Below are positions 35,334 to 47,235 of a stretch of DNA of 64,000 nt, one piece after another. A program made the translations under genes and the position numbers. The DNA comes from Synanceia verrucosa (Eukaryota > Chordata > Actinopteri > Perciformes > Synanceiidae). Below the pieces are notes generated by a model that was not told the origin of the DNA, searched no databases, and was given only the letters and a program-made list of their open reading frames with translations. The first letter of the stretch is position 1, and each line of letters begins with the position of its first letter. Location: NCBI GenBank assembly GCA_029721515.1, contig CM056566.1, positions 23,495,269 to 23,559,268 on the forward strand, written 5' to 3'.

Positions 35334-37390
35334 CTGAAGGAGGAAAAGGACGACATCCGTCATTAAAGTCTTTAGTGTTTTCTAACACTGACAAGAGCAG
35401 AAGTGTATTTTTACCATAAGGACATGGCTGCTTCCTGTGTTCAGGAATAATTGGCCTCTTCCTCAGGAAGTTCTCCAGACTGGGTCCATGTCGTCCCAAC
35501 GGGTCATCTGGTGGCATGAACCTGGAAACAGGGATAGAAAAACATGACGATACACCCCTTAAATAATACAGGACACCTTGCAGAAGGTTTCTACAGAGGG
35601 GATTTAAGAAGAGACGTAATAAAGATCAAAAGACCAGCACTGAGGAAATGAAAGTGTCTGCTCAGTAAACAGGAAGTCCACAGGTAGAATATAAATGTTG
35701 GCAGCCTGTTTTCACATCTGTCACGTCTTTCAAAACAAATGTCACATTTTCCTCATCAGTGTTTTTTTCATTACATCATACTGATGAAATTTGGTGCTGA
35801 AAAAACATTTTCTGTTATATCATTTTAGCACTTCTTGCTTTACTTACTTTACTTGCTTTACTTTACTTTTCCTTTACTTACTTGTCGTTAACGAAGGAGT
35901 ACATCAGCAGACGCTCGTCAATGAACTTCTTCCACTCCGGCTTCTCATTGGATAGGTCACGGTAGTTGTCGTTGGAAACGATGATGCCGTCCGACTCATA
36001 AGCCAGTTTGACGATGAAGCGGTCATCGTAACAAACCACACGGCGTCCCTGCACTCGGCGGGATGGCGTGAAGACCAGGATCTTCTCTTTCTCTAATCGC
36101 CGCAGGATCTCTTGGTCTGAAGAAAGAGAGAGGAGACAGTTAAATATAAATATAAAGAGACAAGAGTCACTTAATAATGATGGATCACAGCTGGGAGACT
36201 GTGTTACCTGTGATGAGAGCATCAGGACGTGACTGCTCTTTTCTCCAGGCTGGTACAAAAACCGTTATGTCACGATGACCTCGCTCCAAGAACCAATCAA
36301 CCGCCAGCTGGATGCCTTGACAGGAAAACACTTCTTTATTCCCATGACTGCAAGAGTAAAAAGACACATTAAGGACACGTTAAAGACATGTTAAATATAC
36401 GTTCAAGACACTCTAAATACATGTTAAGGACATGTTAAAGACACATTAAAGATATGTTAAGGACACATTAAAGAGACGTTAAAGACACATTAAAAATATG
36501 TTAAGGACACATTAAAGAGACGTTAAGGACACATTTAAGACATATTAAAGATATGTTAAAGACACTCTAAGGACATGTTAAAAATATATTAAAGACAGGA
36601 ATAATGGTGGAATATTAGCCTGCATGTAAATTAAAGGTTAAGCAGCAGATCATCAGTAGTAATCTAGTTCTGCCCACCTCATGGCCACGTTGCTCCCGTC
36701 CACCACAACAGGACGAAGGTTTTCTTTGTCCTCCAGCAGCTGGGAGGGACAGAGCAGCCGACAGGAATCCAGAGAGGAGGAGGAGGCGGAGGACAAAGAT
36801 GAGGAAGGTGACTTGGAGGCAGAGGAACCAACATGTTGCTCCATCTCTGTCTTGGTTCCCAGTTTGACCAGTTCCCCCAGGATGTCATTAATGAGTGCGT
36901 CTGGGCCCAGTTTCCTCAGCACCAGCAGTACCAGCTCCTCAGAGTAGCCTAGCTTCAGAGCGAACTCCACCTTGGCTCGGTAGTGGGTGACGGGGTCAGC
37001 TGGAGGTGTTGTCTCTGGTTGTGGGGCGTCCCCAGATGTCACGTCCAGTCTGACGCTCTGAAACACTGAAGAGGACTCTTGGTCCAGGTCAAGCCGAGGG
37101 TTTTGACATTCGGACCCATTCTGGAGCCGCTCATCGTCGCTGTCGGAGAAGTTACTGCAACTACTGCTGCTGCTACAGCTGGAATTAGTGCTGAAGCTTG
37201 TGCTACTGCTCCTGCTACTGTCGCTGCTCTTACTCTGCGCTCCGGCTTTGACCTGTAGGATATTCCCAGCAGCGGTCACAGAGCTCAGACTGGCCTGCCG
37301 CTCAGCACTTTCCACATGGAGGTAGTCCAGATCCAGCCCCAGGCTGAGGATGTGGCCTGTCCCATCCTCCAGATGGTCCTTCACTCCCAT
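33925..37390 (-). CDS. zc3h12c: Zc3h12c / Regnase-3 type CCCH zinc-finger endoribonuclease (whole gene, 5 coding exons)
   Basis: Minus-strand coding exons: 37390-36678, 36347-36208, 36116-35882, 35521-35415, 35333-33925. They total 2604 nt, 867 residues plus TGA; human ZC3H12C has 883. Order: Ser-rich N-terminus, UBA-like helices (about 137-178), NYN/PIN RNase domain (about 224-365) with candidate metal-binding acids Asp231, Asp315, Asp316 and Asp334, CCCH finger (Cys396, Cys402, Cys408, His412; C-x5-C-x5-C-x3-H), a long low-complexity region with an eight-His run (607-614), and a conserved C-terminal helix. Family role: cytoplasmic cleavage of stem-loop-bearing inflammatory mRNAs. The C paralogue is favoured over B by the MGVKDHL start, YSSLSLVVPQSPERFF, PCYDPYAFQSL, IFPPDLVRMVM and the rdx neighbour. 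Two in-frame stops upstream and no earlier in-frame ATG in the exon fix the start. Confidence 0.93.
35415..35521 (-). CDS. zc3h12c: zc3h12c coding exon 4 (first part of CCCH finger)
   Basis: 107 nt encoding FMPPDDPLGRHGPSLENFLR through KQPCPYG. It carries only the first zinc-binding Cys (396); the finger is completed after an 81-nt intron. Confidence 0.93.
35882..36116 (-). CDS. zc3h12c: zc3h12c coding exon 3 (PIN catalytic core)
   Basis: 235 nt encoding ILVFTPSRRVQGRRVVCYDD and SDGIIVSNDNYRDL with the acidic residues Asp315, Asp316 and Asp334, then LLMYSFVNDK. The donor is GTAAGT inside the last Lys codon. Confidence 0.95.
36208..36347 (-). CDS. zc3h12c: zc3h12c coding exon 2 (PIN domain)
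   Basis: 140 nt encoding SHGNKEVFSCQGIQLAVDWF then GHRDITVFVPAWRKEQSRPD, the Regnase NYN/PIN core. Acceptor CTCTTGCAG, donor GTAACA. Confidence 0.95.
36362..36600. repeat. about 12-bp tandem array in zc3h12c intron 1
   Basis: Repeated degenerate GTTAAAGACACA / GTTAAGGACACA units fill most of this intron. Confidence 0.8.
36678..37390 (-). CDS. zc3h12c: zc3h12c coding exon 1 (N-terminus, UBA-like domain, first PIN strand)
   Basis: 713 nt, ending in phase 2 inside the Ser codon after VVVDGSNVAM, which holds catalytic Asp231. Contains a dense Ser tract (53-82) and the UBA-like FALKLGYSEELVLLVLRKLG. Donor GTGGGC. Confidence 0.93.
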
Positions 37391-37407
37391 GAAGCTATCT
37401 CATACAT
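37381..37407 (-). promoter_or_regulatory. zc3h12c: overlapping uORF at the zc3h12c start
   Basis: ATG at 37407 opens an 8-codon ORF whose TGA (37383-37381) lies just past the main ATG in another frame. A second ATG at 37403 opens a two-codon ORF (37403-37395). Both could lower initiation at 37390. Confidence 0.5.
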
Positions 37408-37504
37408 CCAGCTCCACGCCCTCCGTGACCTCCCGGGCACCGGACAGACCCCACTGTTACTGCTGGGACTTAACTAACTGGGTTAACTGATCCTTGGAGG
37501 GAAG
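37391..37504 (-). other. zc3h12c: zc3h12c 5' UTR up to a likely splice acceptor
   Basis: On the minus strand TCTTGTGTCTCCCTCCAG ends at 37505, a good acceptor, implying a non-coding upstream exon at higher coordinates. In-frame TAA and TGA rule out an N-terminal extension through this stretch, unlike the longer human N-terminus. Confidence 0.5.
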
Positions 37505-38773
37505 CTGGAGGGAGACACAAGAGACAAGAGTTAAATATCTGCATTGGAGGGTGGATGATTTGGCGGCATCTAGTGGTGGTGTTGCAGATTGCAACCAGCT
37601 GAGTCCCCCTCACTCTCGCTGAGGTAATGTTGAGTGCAAACCTGTGGCAACATCTGGATTCAGATTAAGAAGCCAATACTGAAGAGCCTTAAACTTTCAT
37701 TCTGTCATCCAGCCAGCAGGGGGCGACACCTCTGGTTCTATTTCAGTCTAGTAGAAAATTTCCCTTCCCTCTTGATTTACTCCCTCAGTAAACATTGTAA
37801 ACGAGAGTTTGTTCTCAATCACTAGCTTCTAGTCTTCTTCAACAAGCATGATGCTCAGTAAATTATGGTCCCATTTGCGTCAAACAGACCATAAAGCAGA
37901 GGGTGCTTTAGGGCACGGCTGCCTGCTGATTGAGGTTGTCACTATGGCAACGTCTGATCTTGGAGTTGTTTGTGTTTTTCTCTCAGAGCTTTAACCCTTC
38001 CAGTGAGTTTCACCAGAGTTGATATTGATATTTTGGTTGCGCTTCAGACTCGTGTCACATGTGGTTGCAAAAACCAAGATGGCGACGACTCAAGGCTTGA
38101 AAACCATCTTCCTTTGTCCACTGTGGTACCATGGTTTTCTACATACACTAAAAACTGTGTATGTATGCATTTTTGTACTTGTACTTGTCACACCTGATAG
38201 CACCACATGATGTGTATCTGGATATCTTTTCTGATTCTGAACATAATGAAGGGTTTTGGACTTCTTTCTTCATCTGAAGCTCTGCAGAACGTCCTCTTCA
38301 ACAATGACTGAAAAATAAACAGCAGCTTCCCATGAAATGCCTCCCAGCTCAACAATTTCCATATTAAGACAGAGCAGACTTTTAAGGGCAAGTTGAAATC
38401 TGTCGCCTCCTGTACCTGCTCTACCACTGCAGCTGATTTGCATTTTAGCAGCGAGGAGCTTAGCTGTCAAAGAAGCACTGGGTACACTGGAGGCGAAATA
38501 CCAGACGCCTGAGCCACGAAACATGTGTGAGAGATGCCAAAACACACATGAGAGGCCGGCCAAGAACCACAGTGCCTGACAAAATGAGCCAACAAGTACT
38601 GTCACTCACAAGTGTTGCTGAAAAATTTAGATGTTCTTTGAGACTTTCTGGACCTCTGTCATGTTCTTTCTGAACATATTTTCCTTTGTTGACATATTTT
38701 TTTAAGGTCGTTACCATAATTTTGTTGCGTGGTGCACAAAAGGCTAAAATGTGTTCCCATGACTCGTTAATCC

Positions 38774-38885
38774 AGTGGTTCCCAACCTTTTTTGGCTCAT
38801 GACCCCATTTTAACGTCACAAATTTCTGGCAACCCATGACATTCAACACAGAGACATTTTATTTGTTTTTGATAATGTAATAGTT
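38774..38885 (+). mobile_element. hAT-type repeat fragment
   Basis: CCAGTGGTTCCCAACCTTTT followed by GGCTCATGACCCCATTTTAA, a very common vertebrate non-autonomous hAT pattern. Confidence 0.6.
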
Positions 38886-39714
38886 TGCTATTTTATGTTA
38901 CAAATAAATTTAATTTAATTTAGACAACATTTAGGCTTTATAATGTATATTATTATGGGCTGAGGCAGAAACTCAGGTTGAGATTACTGCAAAAATATTT
39001 TCCCTGGTCAGGAGATGTAGTCAGTCCAGCTTGTATTTACAATTAATACTGAACAAACTGCAATTTTTTTTCATTTTTACTGATTACTAGAAATTTCAGG
39101 CAAACCCTGACCCTAACCCGAAGTAAAGATCTGGTTGGTCACCCACATGAAAAGCTACATGCAAAAATATGGGTATAGTCCTTTAAAATGGATCATTTCA
39201 GTTCACCTTCAGCAGTATAAATTAACGAACTAAACTACAAATGGACGCTCAGCCTCACTGTGGCCTCATGGAGGTCAACGGATGCTAAAACAAAGAGGTA
39301 CATGTTTGCTCAGTGACCTCTTTAATTCACAAACACTCCCCATATCTGCACTACCACTCCATAATAAATGAACAAAGGCTCTGAATGCTCTTCATCCTTG
39401 GATCTAGTTCAGTCTTGTTTGTAGCGCCACATTGTGCTGCAGATTATTCAAAATGTGAACAATGGCTCAACTCTTTCCTCCAGTCGCCCAGGAAAGACGT
39501 AACGGAAACTGGATTTGTTGTGTTGGTTTGTTTGTCTGTGGAAACACCCACCAGGGTACTTCTACTTCTTCCACGGCATCAAACGCATCATTTAGTGGCA
39601 TCACACTTCCGATTTTCTGTCTTTTATTCCGTTCTGACGCTCAGCTGTGTTAGACGGTAAAGTTCAAACTTTAACTTTTAAGACCCGAAAACAACGACTG
39701 GGCAGCGTAGAATA

Positions 39715-39955
39715 TAGATAACATATTTTTATCTATATTATCTTATCTTGAAAATATTTCAAGATAAGATAATATAAATAAGATAAGATAGATAAGACAA
39801 GATCAGATAATATAGATATTACCTGATCTATCTTATCTTTAACATATTTCAAGATCAGACAATATAGGTAAGATCAGATAATATAGATAATATATCATCT
39901 GATCTGATCTTCTCTTTAACATATATCAAGATAAGATAAAATAATATAAATAAGA
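39715..39955. repeat. AAGATAAGATAATATAGAT array with perfect palindrome
   Basis: Degenerate units. Within it, 20-bp arms at 39734-39753 and 39757-39776 are exact reverse complements with a 3-nt spacer. Confidence 0.85.
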
Positions 39956-40404
39956 TATTAGTCCCAAAGACGGGGAAATTTGCATTGTTACTGCAGCAAA
40001 GTGGATTGAGAACATTACAATTATTATTATAAAATTAATATATAAATAAGAACATCAGTAGAAAAACAAGAAAGTGGAAAAATGAAGTCATCATATAAAC
40101 ATAAGTGAATAAAATAAGTGAAAAGGCGCAGTTATATCTTGTAGTCATGGTCTGAGGCACCAGTATTAAACCAGTTTAATGTTTCTCACAGCTTCTTTAT
40201 CTGACTGTTAAAGAGTTAATCCCTCTCTTATATATAAAAATATAGTTACATAGATATATAGATATATACCAGGAGCCTTTTGGGTCTGAATCACCGGAAA
40301 GCTTCGGCCTCTTAACGCTGCTGTTCATCACCCTGAATGCCACAAGAGAGCTGGAATAATTTAGTCCTCTGATAACAAAAGAGGCACAAAAGCAAAAAGC
40401 GAGA

Positions 40405-40438
40405 GTGTGTGTGCGCGTGTGTGTGTGTGTGTGTGTGT
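40405..40438. repeat. GT microsatellite
   Basis: GT run with one GC interruption. Confidence 0.95.
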
Positions 40439-40577
40439 TTGGGGGGGTGGAAGAAGTGTGTCTGGTTTGCCGTCCTTCAACAATGCAGCTGCCTCCCAAT
40501 CTGTCCTCCTGTGACGGCGGCATTGTTGCAGAGCGGCGTGTGCAGACGGAGGCTTTTTAAACCCGTTCACCCCCAAC

Positions 40578-40579
<2 letters not shown>

Positions 40580-40612
<33 letters not shown>
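40580..40612. repeat. CA microsatellite
   Basis: Uninterrupted CA run. Confidence 0.95.
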
Positions 40613-40615
<3 letters not shown>

Positions 40616-42001
40616 CACGGAGTGTGGTGATGCAGCAGTCACAAAGGTCACAGGTCACTAGACGGCATCTTTGAGGAGTCAGCAGAAATACGAGACAGTG
40701 ACACAGCAAGCGTGAACCAGCCAAACAGAAGCACTCAGATATTTTTACTACTTTACTGCTACTGGGAGTTTTACACAAAGTACACACAACAGTACTGCAG
40801 TACTCACAGAGTACTCACAGAATACTGCAGTACAATTTTAGAGATGCCGTGATGACATCATTTTTCACCGCAGACAGGTTGAAATAATAAGTCTGGAGCA
40901 GAGGAGATAAATGATCATGATAACACAAATATTAATAATGCTGTAAGCACCTATTGTGTTGAGGCTTAGCTAATAAAATATTCATCATGAAATGTTTTGA
41001 TCCTGCAACATAAATACTTTAAGACACCCGTAATATTACATTGCCTCTGCAAATATTTTATATTTATATTTTTATTTCTTATTTATGTGTGCCTTTAAAC
41101 CGTGAGACCAAATTTCATTATGCATGCATAAAGACTCTTGAGTCTTATAATTACACATAATATATATGTAATTAATCAGTACAGATCATCTTTAATGCAG
41201 TAATATATTTTAATAAAGTCTATCTATCTGTCTGGATTATTCCCCTTTATAAATATGAGTCTAGTTTCTGTTAAGATAAGACGTCTAAATGATTTTATGT
41301 AAATTCAGAAACTGTATGGACTCTGAAGGTGAGAATAAATATTTTTCACAGAGGGAAAAACTTTTATTTCCTTGAATGTTTATTTTTCTCTGCACAAATC
41401 TACCCCAGCCATATGACATAAATGACATGGATTTTCTGTATAATTTACATTTTAAATTTAATTTTGGTGCTCAGCAACATTCAACAGCCTTTGTGTAAAA
41501 CAGGATATTTAGAATTTAAACTCACTAATTTAAAAATTAATTCATATTTGTTAATTACAGACTTGACGCCACGTTGATTTGTGTTTACGTCCTGAAGAAA
41601 AACAGCTTTAGTTTCACTTCCTTTGGTGGATAATTCAGACGTTTACAGGAGCTTTTAGAGTTAAATTTAGCCACTTTTTGCAGACAGAGTAACTCATCAG
41701 TGGAAGTTTCTGGATTTTTCTGTGGTGAGCAGATGCTGCAGCCTCCACCTCAGTGACCCAGCCGGCCTGCACTGTATGAGTCCTGGTCCAGGGTTAGACC
41801 CCATGGGGGTGCACAGAGGGATGAGCTCCCCTGAGGCCAGACCCTGACCAGTCCCTCAGGGCTCAGCAAGCCAGTCTGCCACACCGGAGACCGGCTGGGA
41901 GGGATGAGGGGGGGTAGATATAAATATATATATATCTATCTGCATGGGCAGCAGGGGTAACAGATGCCTGCTGAAGCCACAGGGGACCCCCCCTGAAAGC
42001 A

Positions 42002-42030
42002 TCCTCCTCCTCCTCCTCCTCCTCCTCCTG
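42002..42030. repeat. CTC trinucleotide repeat
   Basis: About nine CTC units. Confidence 0.95.
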
Positions 42031-43064
42031 CAACTGGTGGCGTCCAGATCCACAGACTGTCACTGATACATATCACCACTGCTGGTCATGCTGTCTGGTT
42101 GTGGTTACTATAAAAGTCACATAAATCATATCTGGCAATCCATCCAACTGTTGTTGAGCTTTGAGTCGTCCTGGAAACGCTTCCTGTAAACTATTTTCAA
42201 GTAGACGTTCCTTGACTTCAAATGCAGCTGTTTCAGTTTAGTGTCGGTAAAGTTAATTTTAACTTTAAAAATATGAAACAGCTTTGACAAAATCAATTAT
42301 TGCAGCTTTGAAACATGGAGTTTCTTCTCTTTCTGCGTCACTTCTGCTCATATACTGTCGGGTTTGTTGTGTTTTAAAGTGCTTACTTTGAATGCATACA
42401 ATGGGAGATTTAATGACTAAACCATGTTTGCAAGACAATCAAGAGAAAAGCACTCACCACACAGCTCCAAGACAAACAGCAAAGCAGCAAAACAGTGGAA
42501 AAAAGCTGACGACTCCGATAATTTATCTTCTGAAATGCTGCCTTTGGTTATTCCAACAGCAAAGCACTGCAAAGTCAGAGGAAACTTCCCAATATTGATG
42601 CTTAAAAAATCCCTTTTTAAAGCCAAAATCCAGTCTCCGTCATAGGGTATCTAAGGGAAAGTTCAAATCCAAGTGGTGCTGAGTGCAGATTAGTGTCCAG
42701 GCTGGTGTTTCTGCTTGTGGAGTCCTGATGCTGTGTGACCCACAACAGATGGAGGCTGAAGCATCAACCATCCTCCGCCGAGCTGCCGACCAATACCAGC
42801 GCAGGAATCTGACACACGTCTCACTTTCCCGTCGACGTCCGTACACACGCCTCTCCACCAATAGGAAGGGACCTCCCCACCCCCCCACCACCACCACCCA
42901 AAAACCTCTCAAACACACACCAGCACCAGTCCATCCGCCGGCCTGAGCCATGAATGGACAAGAAGGCGTGAGCTCACAATGGAGGTGGTGGAGGGGTGGA
43001 GGGAGGGGGTGCACAAAGGAGGGTCCTCGACGGGCAGCTGCGCAAACACTCACCATGCCATTAT

Positions 43065-43066
<2 letters not shown>

Positions 43067-43100
<34 letters not shown>
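43067..43100. repeat. CA microsatellite
   Basis: CA run of about 34 bp. Confidence 0.95.
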
Positions 43101-43104
<4 letters not shown>

Positions 43105-43262
43105 CAGATACATGAGGAGAAAGACTAAAAAAAGCAGGACCCAGGATGGAGCCTTGAGGAACACCTGGCCCACTGGGGACGGCTGCCCCCTTTGTTTCAC
43201 GGCTGGGGGATTGGTTCGACTCAGACAATGAGACGAATTATGTTAAAAGTAGTGTGTGTTAG

Positions 43263-43263
<1 letters not shown>

Positions 43264-43295
<32 letters not shown>

Positions 43296-43326
43296 TGTGT
43301 GTGTGTGTGTGCGTATGTGTGTGTGC
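43264..43326. repeat. GT microsatellite, interrupted
   Basis: GT run with GTCT and GCGT interruptions. Confidence 0.95.
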
Positions 43327-44849
43327 ATATGTCTGACGGAAAGTTAGCAGGTGGGGGAAGGAAGCTGTGAAGAGGAAAAAGCCTTCAATCTAACAAGAGG
43401 CAGAATAGGAAAAGAGCCGGAAAAGTGACCAAAAAAAGCAAAAAAGTGAGAGCAGACTGGCGGTGTGTTTTCAAAGGCCTCAGATTGTCAGGAGGGGTTT
43501 TACTTTAAGGCTCAGAGGAGGCTGGAAACAAAGACTAGCTGCCTGTCAGGATGGACTTAAACAGTTCTGGTTACCATGTCGTTCCACCTTCAGACAGGAC
43601 GAAGTTGATTATGGGACAAAACATGATTTAGCCTTCAGCAGAGAGGACAAAACAAGCTGTCAGGAAGAAGCTGATGTAGAAAGTATTAGTGCTAATGCCC
43701 AAAGAGGAAAGGAAATTTAGTAAATTATTCCTTTACTCAATAGGAGATTGTGTTGGACCAATTCAGATAATCTTTAAGTAAGAATTTGTGCCTGTTTTAT
43801 TTAGGAACCACATTAAAAATCTACAGTAATCAAAGGTCAGTTTCATAGTTTTATTTTGGCAAACATCCTTTTCGGGATCTTATGGCAGAAATATTTCAAT
43901 CCCCAGTGCGACTCCATGGTAGAAAAACAAACAATAAAACCAACTGTTGTTAAGTCACAGTCATTGTATTAATTAGATTGTATATTATTGAATTATAGCT
44001 GAATTTATTCAAGTTTATCTCATATTTATTTCATAAAATTTCATTTGAACCCCTCGTGTTATTTTTTACTAGATAGAGCTTGAACTCATCTATCATGCTA
44101 CGCTAACATTAGCCATTAGTGTCATTATTTAGCCAAGCAGGTTTGTGCTGGCCACCAAACTAACAGCTAACGTCTGACAGCTAACGTTAACTATGCTGCT
44201 GCCTATTGCGACACAGATTTAGCGTTAACTCACAGATAGTGAGTTTAGTGCGTCCTTTATGAGGGGACGTCTTTTATCTGAAGCTGAACTCAGTCCGTCT
44301 TGTTTCTCGTAAACATACATTGAGAAAGAGAAAATAAATTTCTCAGTATGAACACTTGACCAGCGCTTCAGTCAATGGGTCCTACAAGTTGCAGAATAAA
44401 GTATGAAAGTATTTTGCACAAAAATATATTTATTTTCATTTATGTATTATTTATTTTTATGGTAGCACGCTGAAACTCCAGAGGTTTGGTTTGGCAACGA
44501 CGTCCCCTTAAACAAAAGTAGTGCTTTTTACCATAGCGTACAACTTGAATTCTCAAACGCAAATGACATATGAGTTTGATATTATTTCACCTCCAGTTTG
44601 GAAAAGAGATGCTGGGGAACATAATAGGTCAAAAGGTCAAAGGGTGTGGCCATGGCACTGCTTTAAAGTTTGATGTTTGAACATGAAAAAAAGCTTTTCT
44701 TGATTTTGGGTGATTTCGGCAGATTTTAAGTTATTTTCAGTTGCATACCTCGACTTAGGAAACCAGAGGCTTTAGAAAACAGTGGATGTAACACCACAAA
44801 TCCTCCTGTGCTGCTTTCCTGAATTCCCACCGAAGCTGTTTGCCAAAAA

Positions 44850-45264
44850 TAAGGCTACGACCCAAATCCGATTTTTTCGCCCCTATGCGACTTCTATCTG
44901 ATCTTTTCATTACAGTCTGAACGACACAGATCCGATTTTTTCAAATGCGATCCAGGCCACTCAGATATGTGGTCCTAAAACCGATACATATCCGATCTTT
45001 TGACATGCGACTTCAGTCTGAACGGCTTACACTCCGCCGCTAGCGTCCATGTTTACTTCCGTAAACACTGAGCATGCTCGCTGCATGCGACATCGTCGCC
45101 TCCTCCAATGCGCATACGGGACACTTGTGAGGCGTTTATGGTCACACTGGAGATCACATACAAGTCGCATTTAATTTGAAATGTGAACGACCTCGCAAAA
45201 AAAATTGGATTTTACAAAAAAATCTGTATTGGGCATTAAGCCCTGCAGTCTGAACGTAGCCTAA
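44850..45264. mobile_element. Harbinger-like MITE with TAA target duplication
   Basis: The element 44853-45261 starts GGCTACG and ends CGTAGCC, flanked on both sides by TAA (44850-44852, 45262-45264). The inner ends also match once a 21-bp deletion in the left terminus is allowed (CCCAAATCCGATTTTTT against CCCAATACAGATTTTTT). A 3-bp TWA duplication fits PIF/Harbinger. No transposase. Confidence 0.72.
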
Positions 45265-47235
45265 TTTAATCTCTAATTCCAGTTTTGGAGAAAGTTTAGT
45301 GATACACACACTGAAAACCTTTGAATCTCAGAGCTCTTAACCGTCACTGACAAACAATCATCAGCCTCCGGTGAACTTCCCAGGTTATATCATGTGTCAT
45401 TTGACAAAACAAAAAGTCAAAAGTAAATATTAGTGTGTTTGTGTGTGCACAGCTCATAACGTCTGCTGGGTGTAGTTCCCATTTTAAAGCCACAGTGTTT
45501 AGCTCATCAGGGTCATTAAGGATAGTTTGCAGTAATTGATGCTGATGATTACTACAATTTAGCAGAAAGGATAAACAAACACTGTGAGCAGAGATGAGCT
45601 TCAGGTGACAGAAAGCCTCAGGACAGATAAAGCATAAATTCCAGTGCGGAGAACGAATCAAACATATCGGTGAAGCAGACTCTCTCCATCTGCACCCCCA
45701 CCTCCTGCTCCTCCCTGACTCCCAGTGACTCCTTAATTGGGGCTCAGCTGACAGGTTTTCCCCTCAGGGACCAGGATCCATGTGGACCATCTGCTCCTGG
45801 TCTCAGGATGAACAGGTGTCCTGCTCGCCGCCACCGGCCTGCACCTTACCGAGGCTCTCCGGCCGGCGCTGATTCGCCGCTGTTTACTCCAGATAAATCG
45901 TTGTTTTGTTTGATGTTTTCTGCCTCGAAACAAAAGAGGAAACATATGGAAGCGTGGCCAAATGTGTCACTGCAGAGCCTGTTTGACTGACGCAAAACAT
46001 GTTTCAATTAACTTTTCTGCAGGTAATCCACTATTATCTCACTTTGGCTTACCTTAATGACCTGAACGGATCAGCTGTGCAGGGAATTTCCCATTAACGA
46101 TTATTTGGATCATTTTTCCCTCAAAAAAAATATTGGCACTGTAGTTTTCTGCAGACCAGAGAAACATTAAATGTTGTTCAATCAATCAGAGTGAAGGGCT
46201 TACTGAGCTTTAATTTGAAAAGTTATGTGGGACAAAAATGAGTCTAACAAGACCAAAGAAAGTCTTTTTCTGACCTTAAAGTGATGATCTGTAATATTTA
46301 GAGCTGCAATTCATGTTCTGACAAATGCTGAGTCATCATAGTGTAAGCTCCTTCAGTGACATCTATGAAAAGCCTCCAGAATGGCGTTTTAACCAGGCAT
46401 TTTTCCTAAACCTAACCAGTTGTTTCACAACCCTAACCAAGCCAGATACCAGGCTGTATTTTTGCTTCAGAAACATTTTTAGAATTTTTTTGTGTTTTCA
46501 AATGAAATTTGCGTCTTTATTTATTATCACTGTTTCTATTCAACCTACTTCCCAAAATAATCTCAGCATGTTACATTACAGTGAGCTTCAGTTCATCTTT
46601 AAGTAACACAATGACAGAGTATCATAATCTATTTTACATATTATACTAAATATATCTGACTTTTATTCTTATTCTCTCAGACTCTGGTGTTATTATAACT
46701 TATACACTTTATATTTCACACTCTGTTGTGGCAAAACAATGTCCTTCAGTATAAATAAAATCTAAAACCTTATCTCTCTCAGGACTATGCTGGTCGTGGG
46801 TTTAATGCACTAATAAAATATCTAAAATGGGACTAAATCTAATCAAAAGGGGTTTAATTGGTGTAACTTTAGGAACCTCCATATTTCTTTTTAGTACAAT
46901 ATTACTTTTTAGTTTGGGCATTTTGTTTGGTTAGTTTGTCCAAGTAAGCGAATTTTGACTTATTACTTTTAGTTTTATATTAAATTATTATATTTATTTA
47001 TATAATTTCCAATATTCCTCTCTCAGAATCATAATGCACAATATTGCAGTTCTATTTTGGTTTACTTATTTTTCCTAAACTTTTACTGTCATTCTATCAG
47101 GCTCTGGTGTTGATATTACTTCTTAAAAAGTCTTAAAATATCTAATAAACTTACACATTTTGGTTAGTTTGTCCAAATAAGCTAATTTTGATAACCTTAT
47201 TTTTAGTGCAATATTACATATTAATACTTTTTGGT

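Noticed and set aside
33925..35517. A single 530-codon exon running from 35517 to 33925
   Set aside because: The continuous frame crosses an 81-nt GT-AG intron that breaks the CCCH finger spacing; splicing restores the conserved KQPCPYG-KKCTYG sequence.
36679..36947. ORFs opposite or out of frame with zc3h12c exon 1
   Set aside because: Shadows of the Ser-rich coding sequence with no domain or conservation.
33925..37390. Calling the RNase gene zc3h12b or zc3h12a
   Set aside because: The N-terminal MGVKDHL, the SLVVPQSPERFF block and the C-terminal IFPPDLVRMVM...ILMEKSQ match the C paralogue, and the neighbour is rdx.
42640..43231. 186-codon minus-strand ORF and its plus-strand counterpart
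   Set aside because: They run through CA and GT microsatellites, lack splice support and show no recognisable domain.
45670..45990. 106-codon plus-strand ORF
   Set aside because: No domain, no splice context, low-confidence composition; considered chance.
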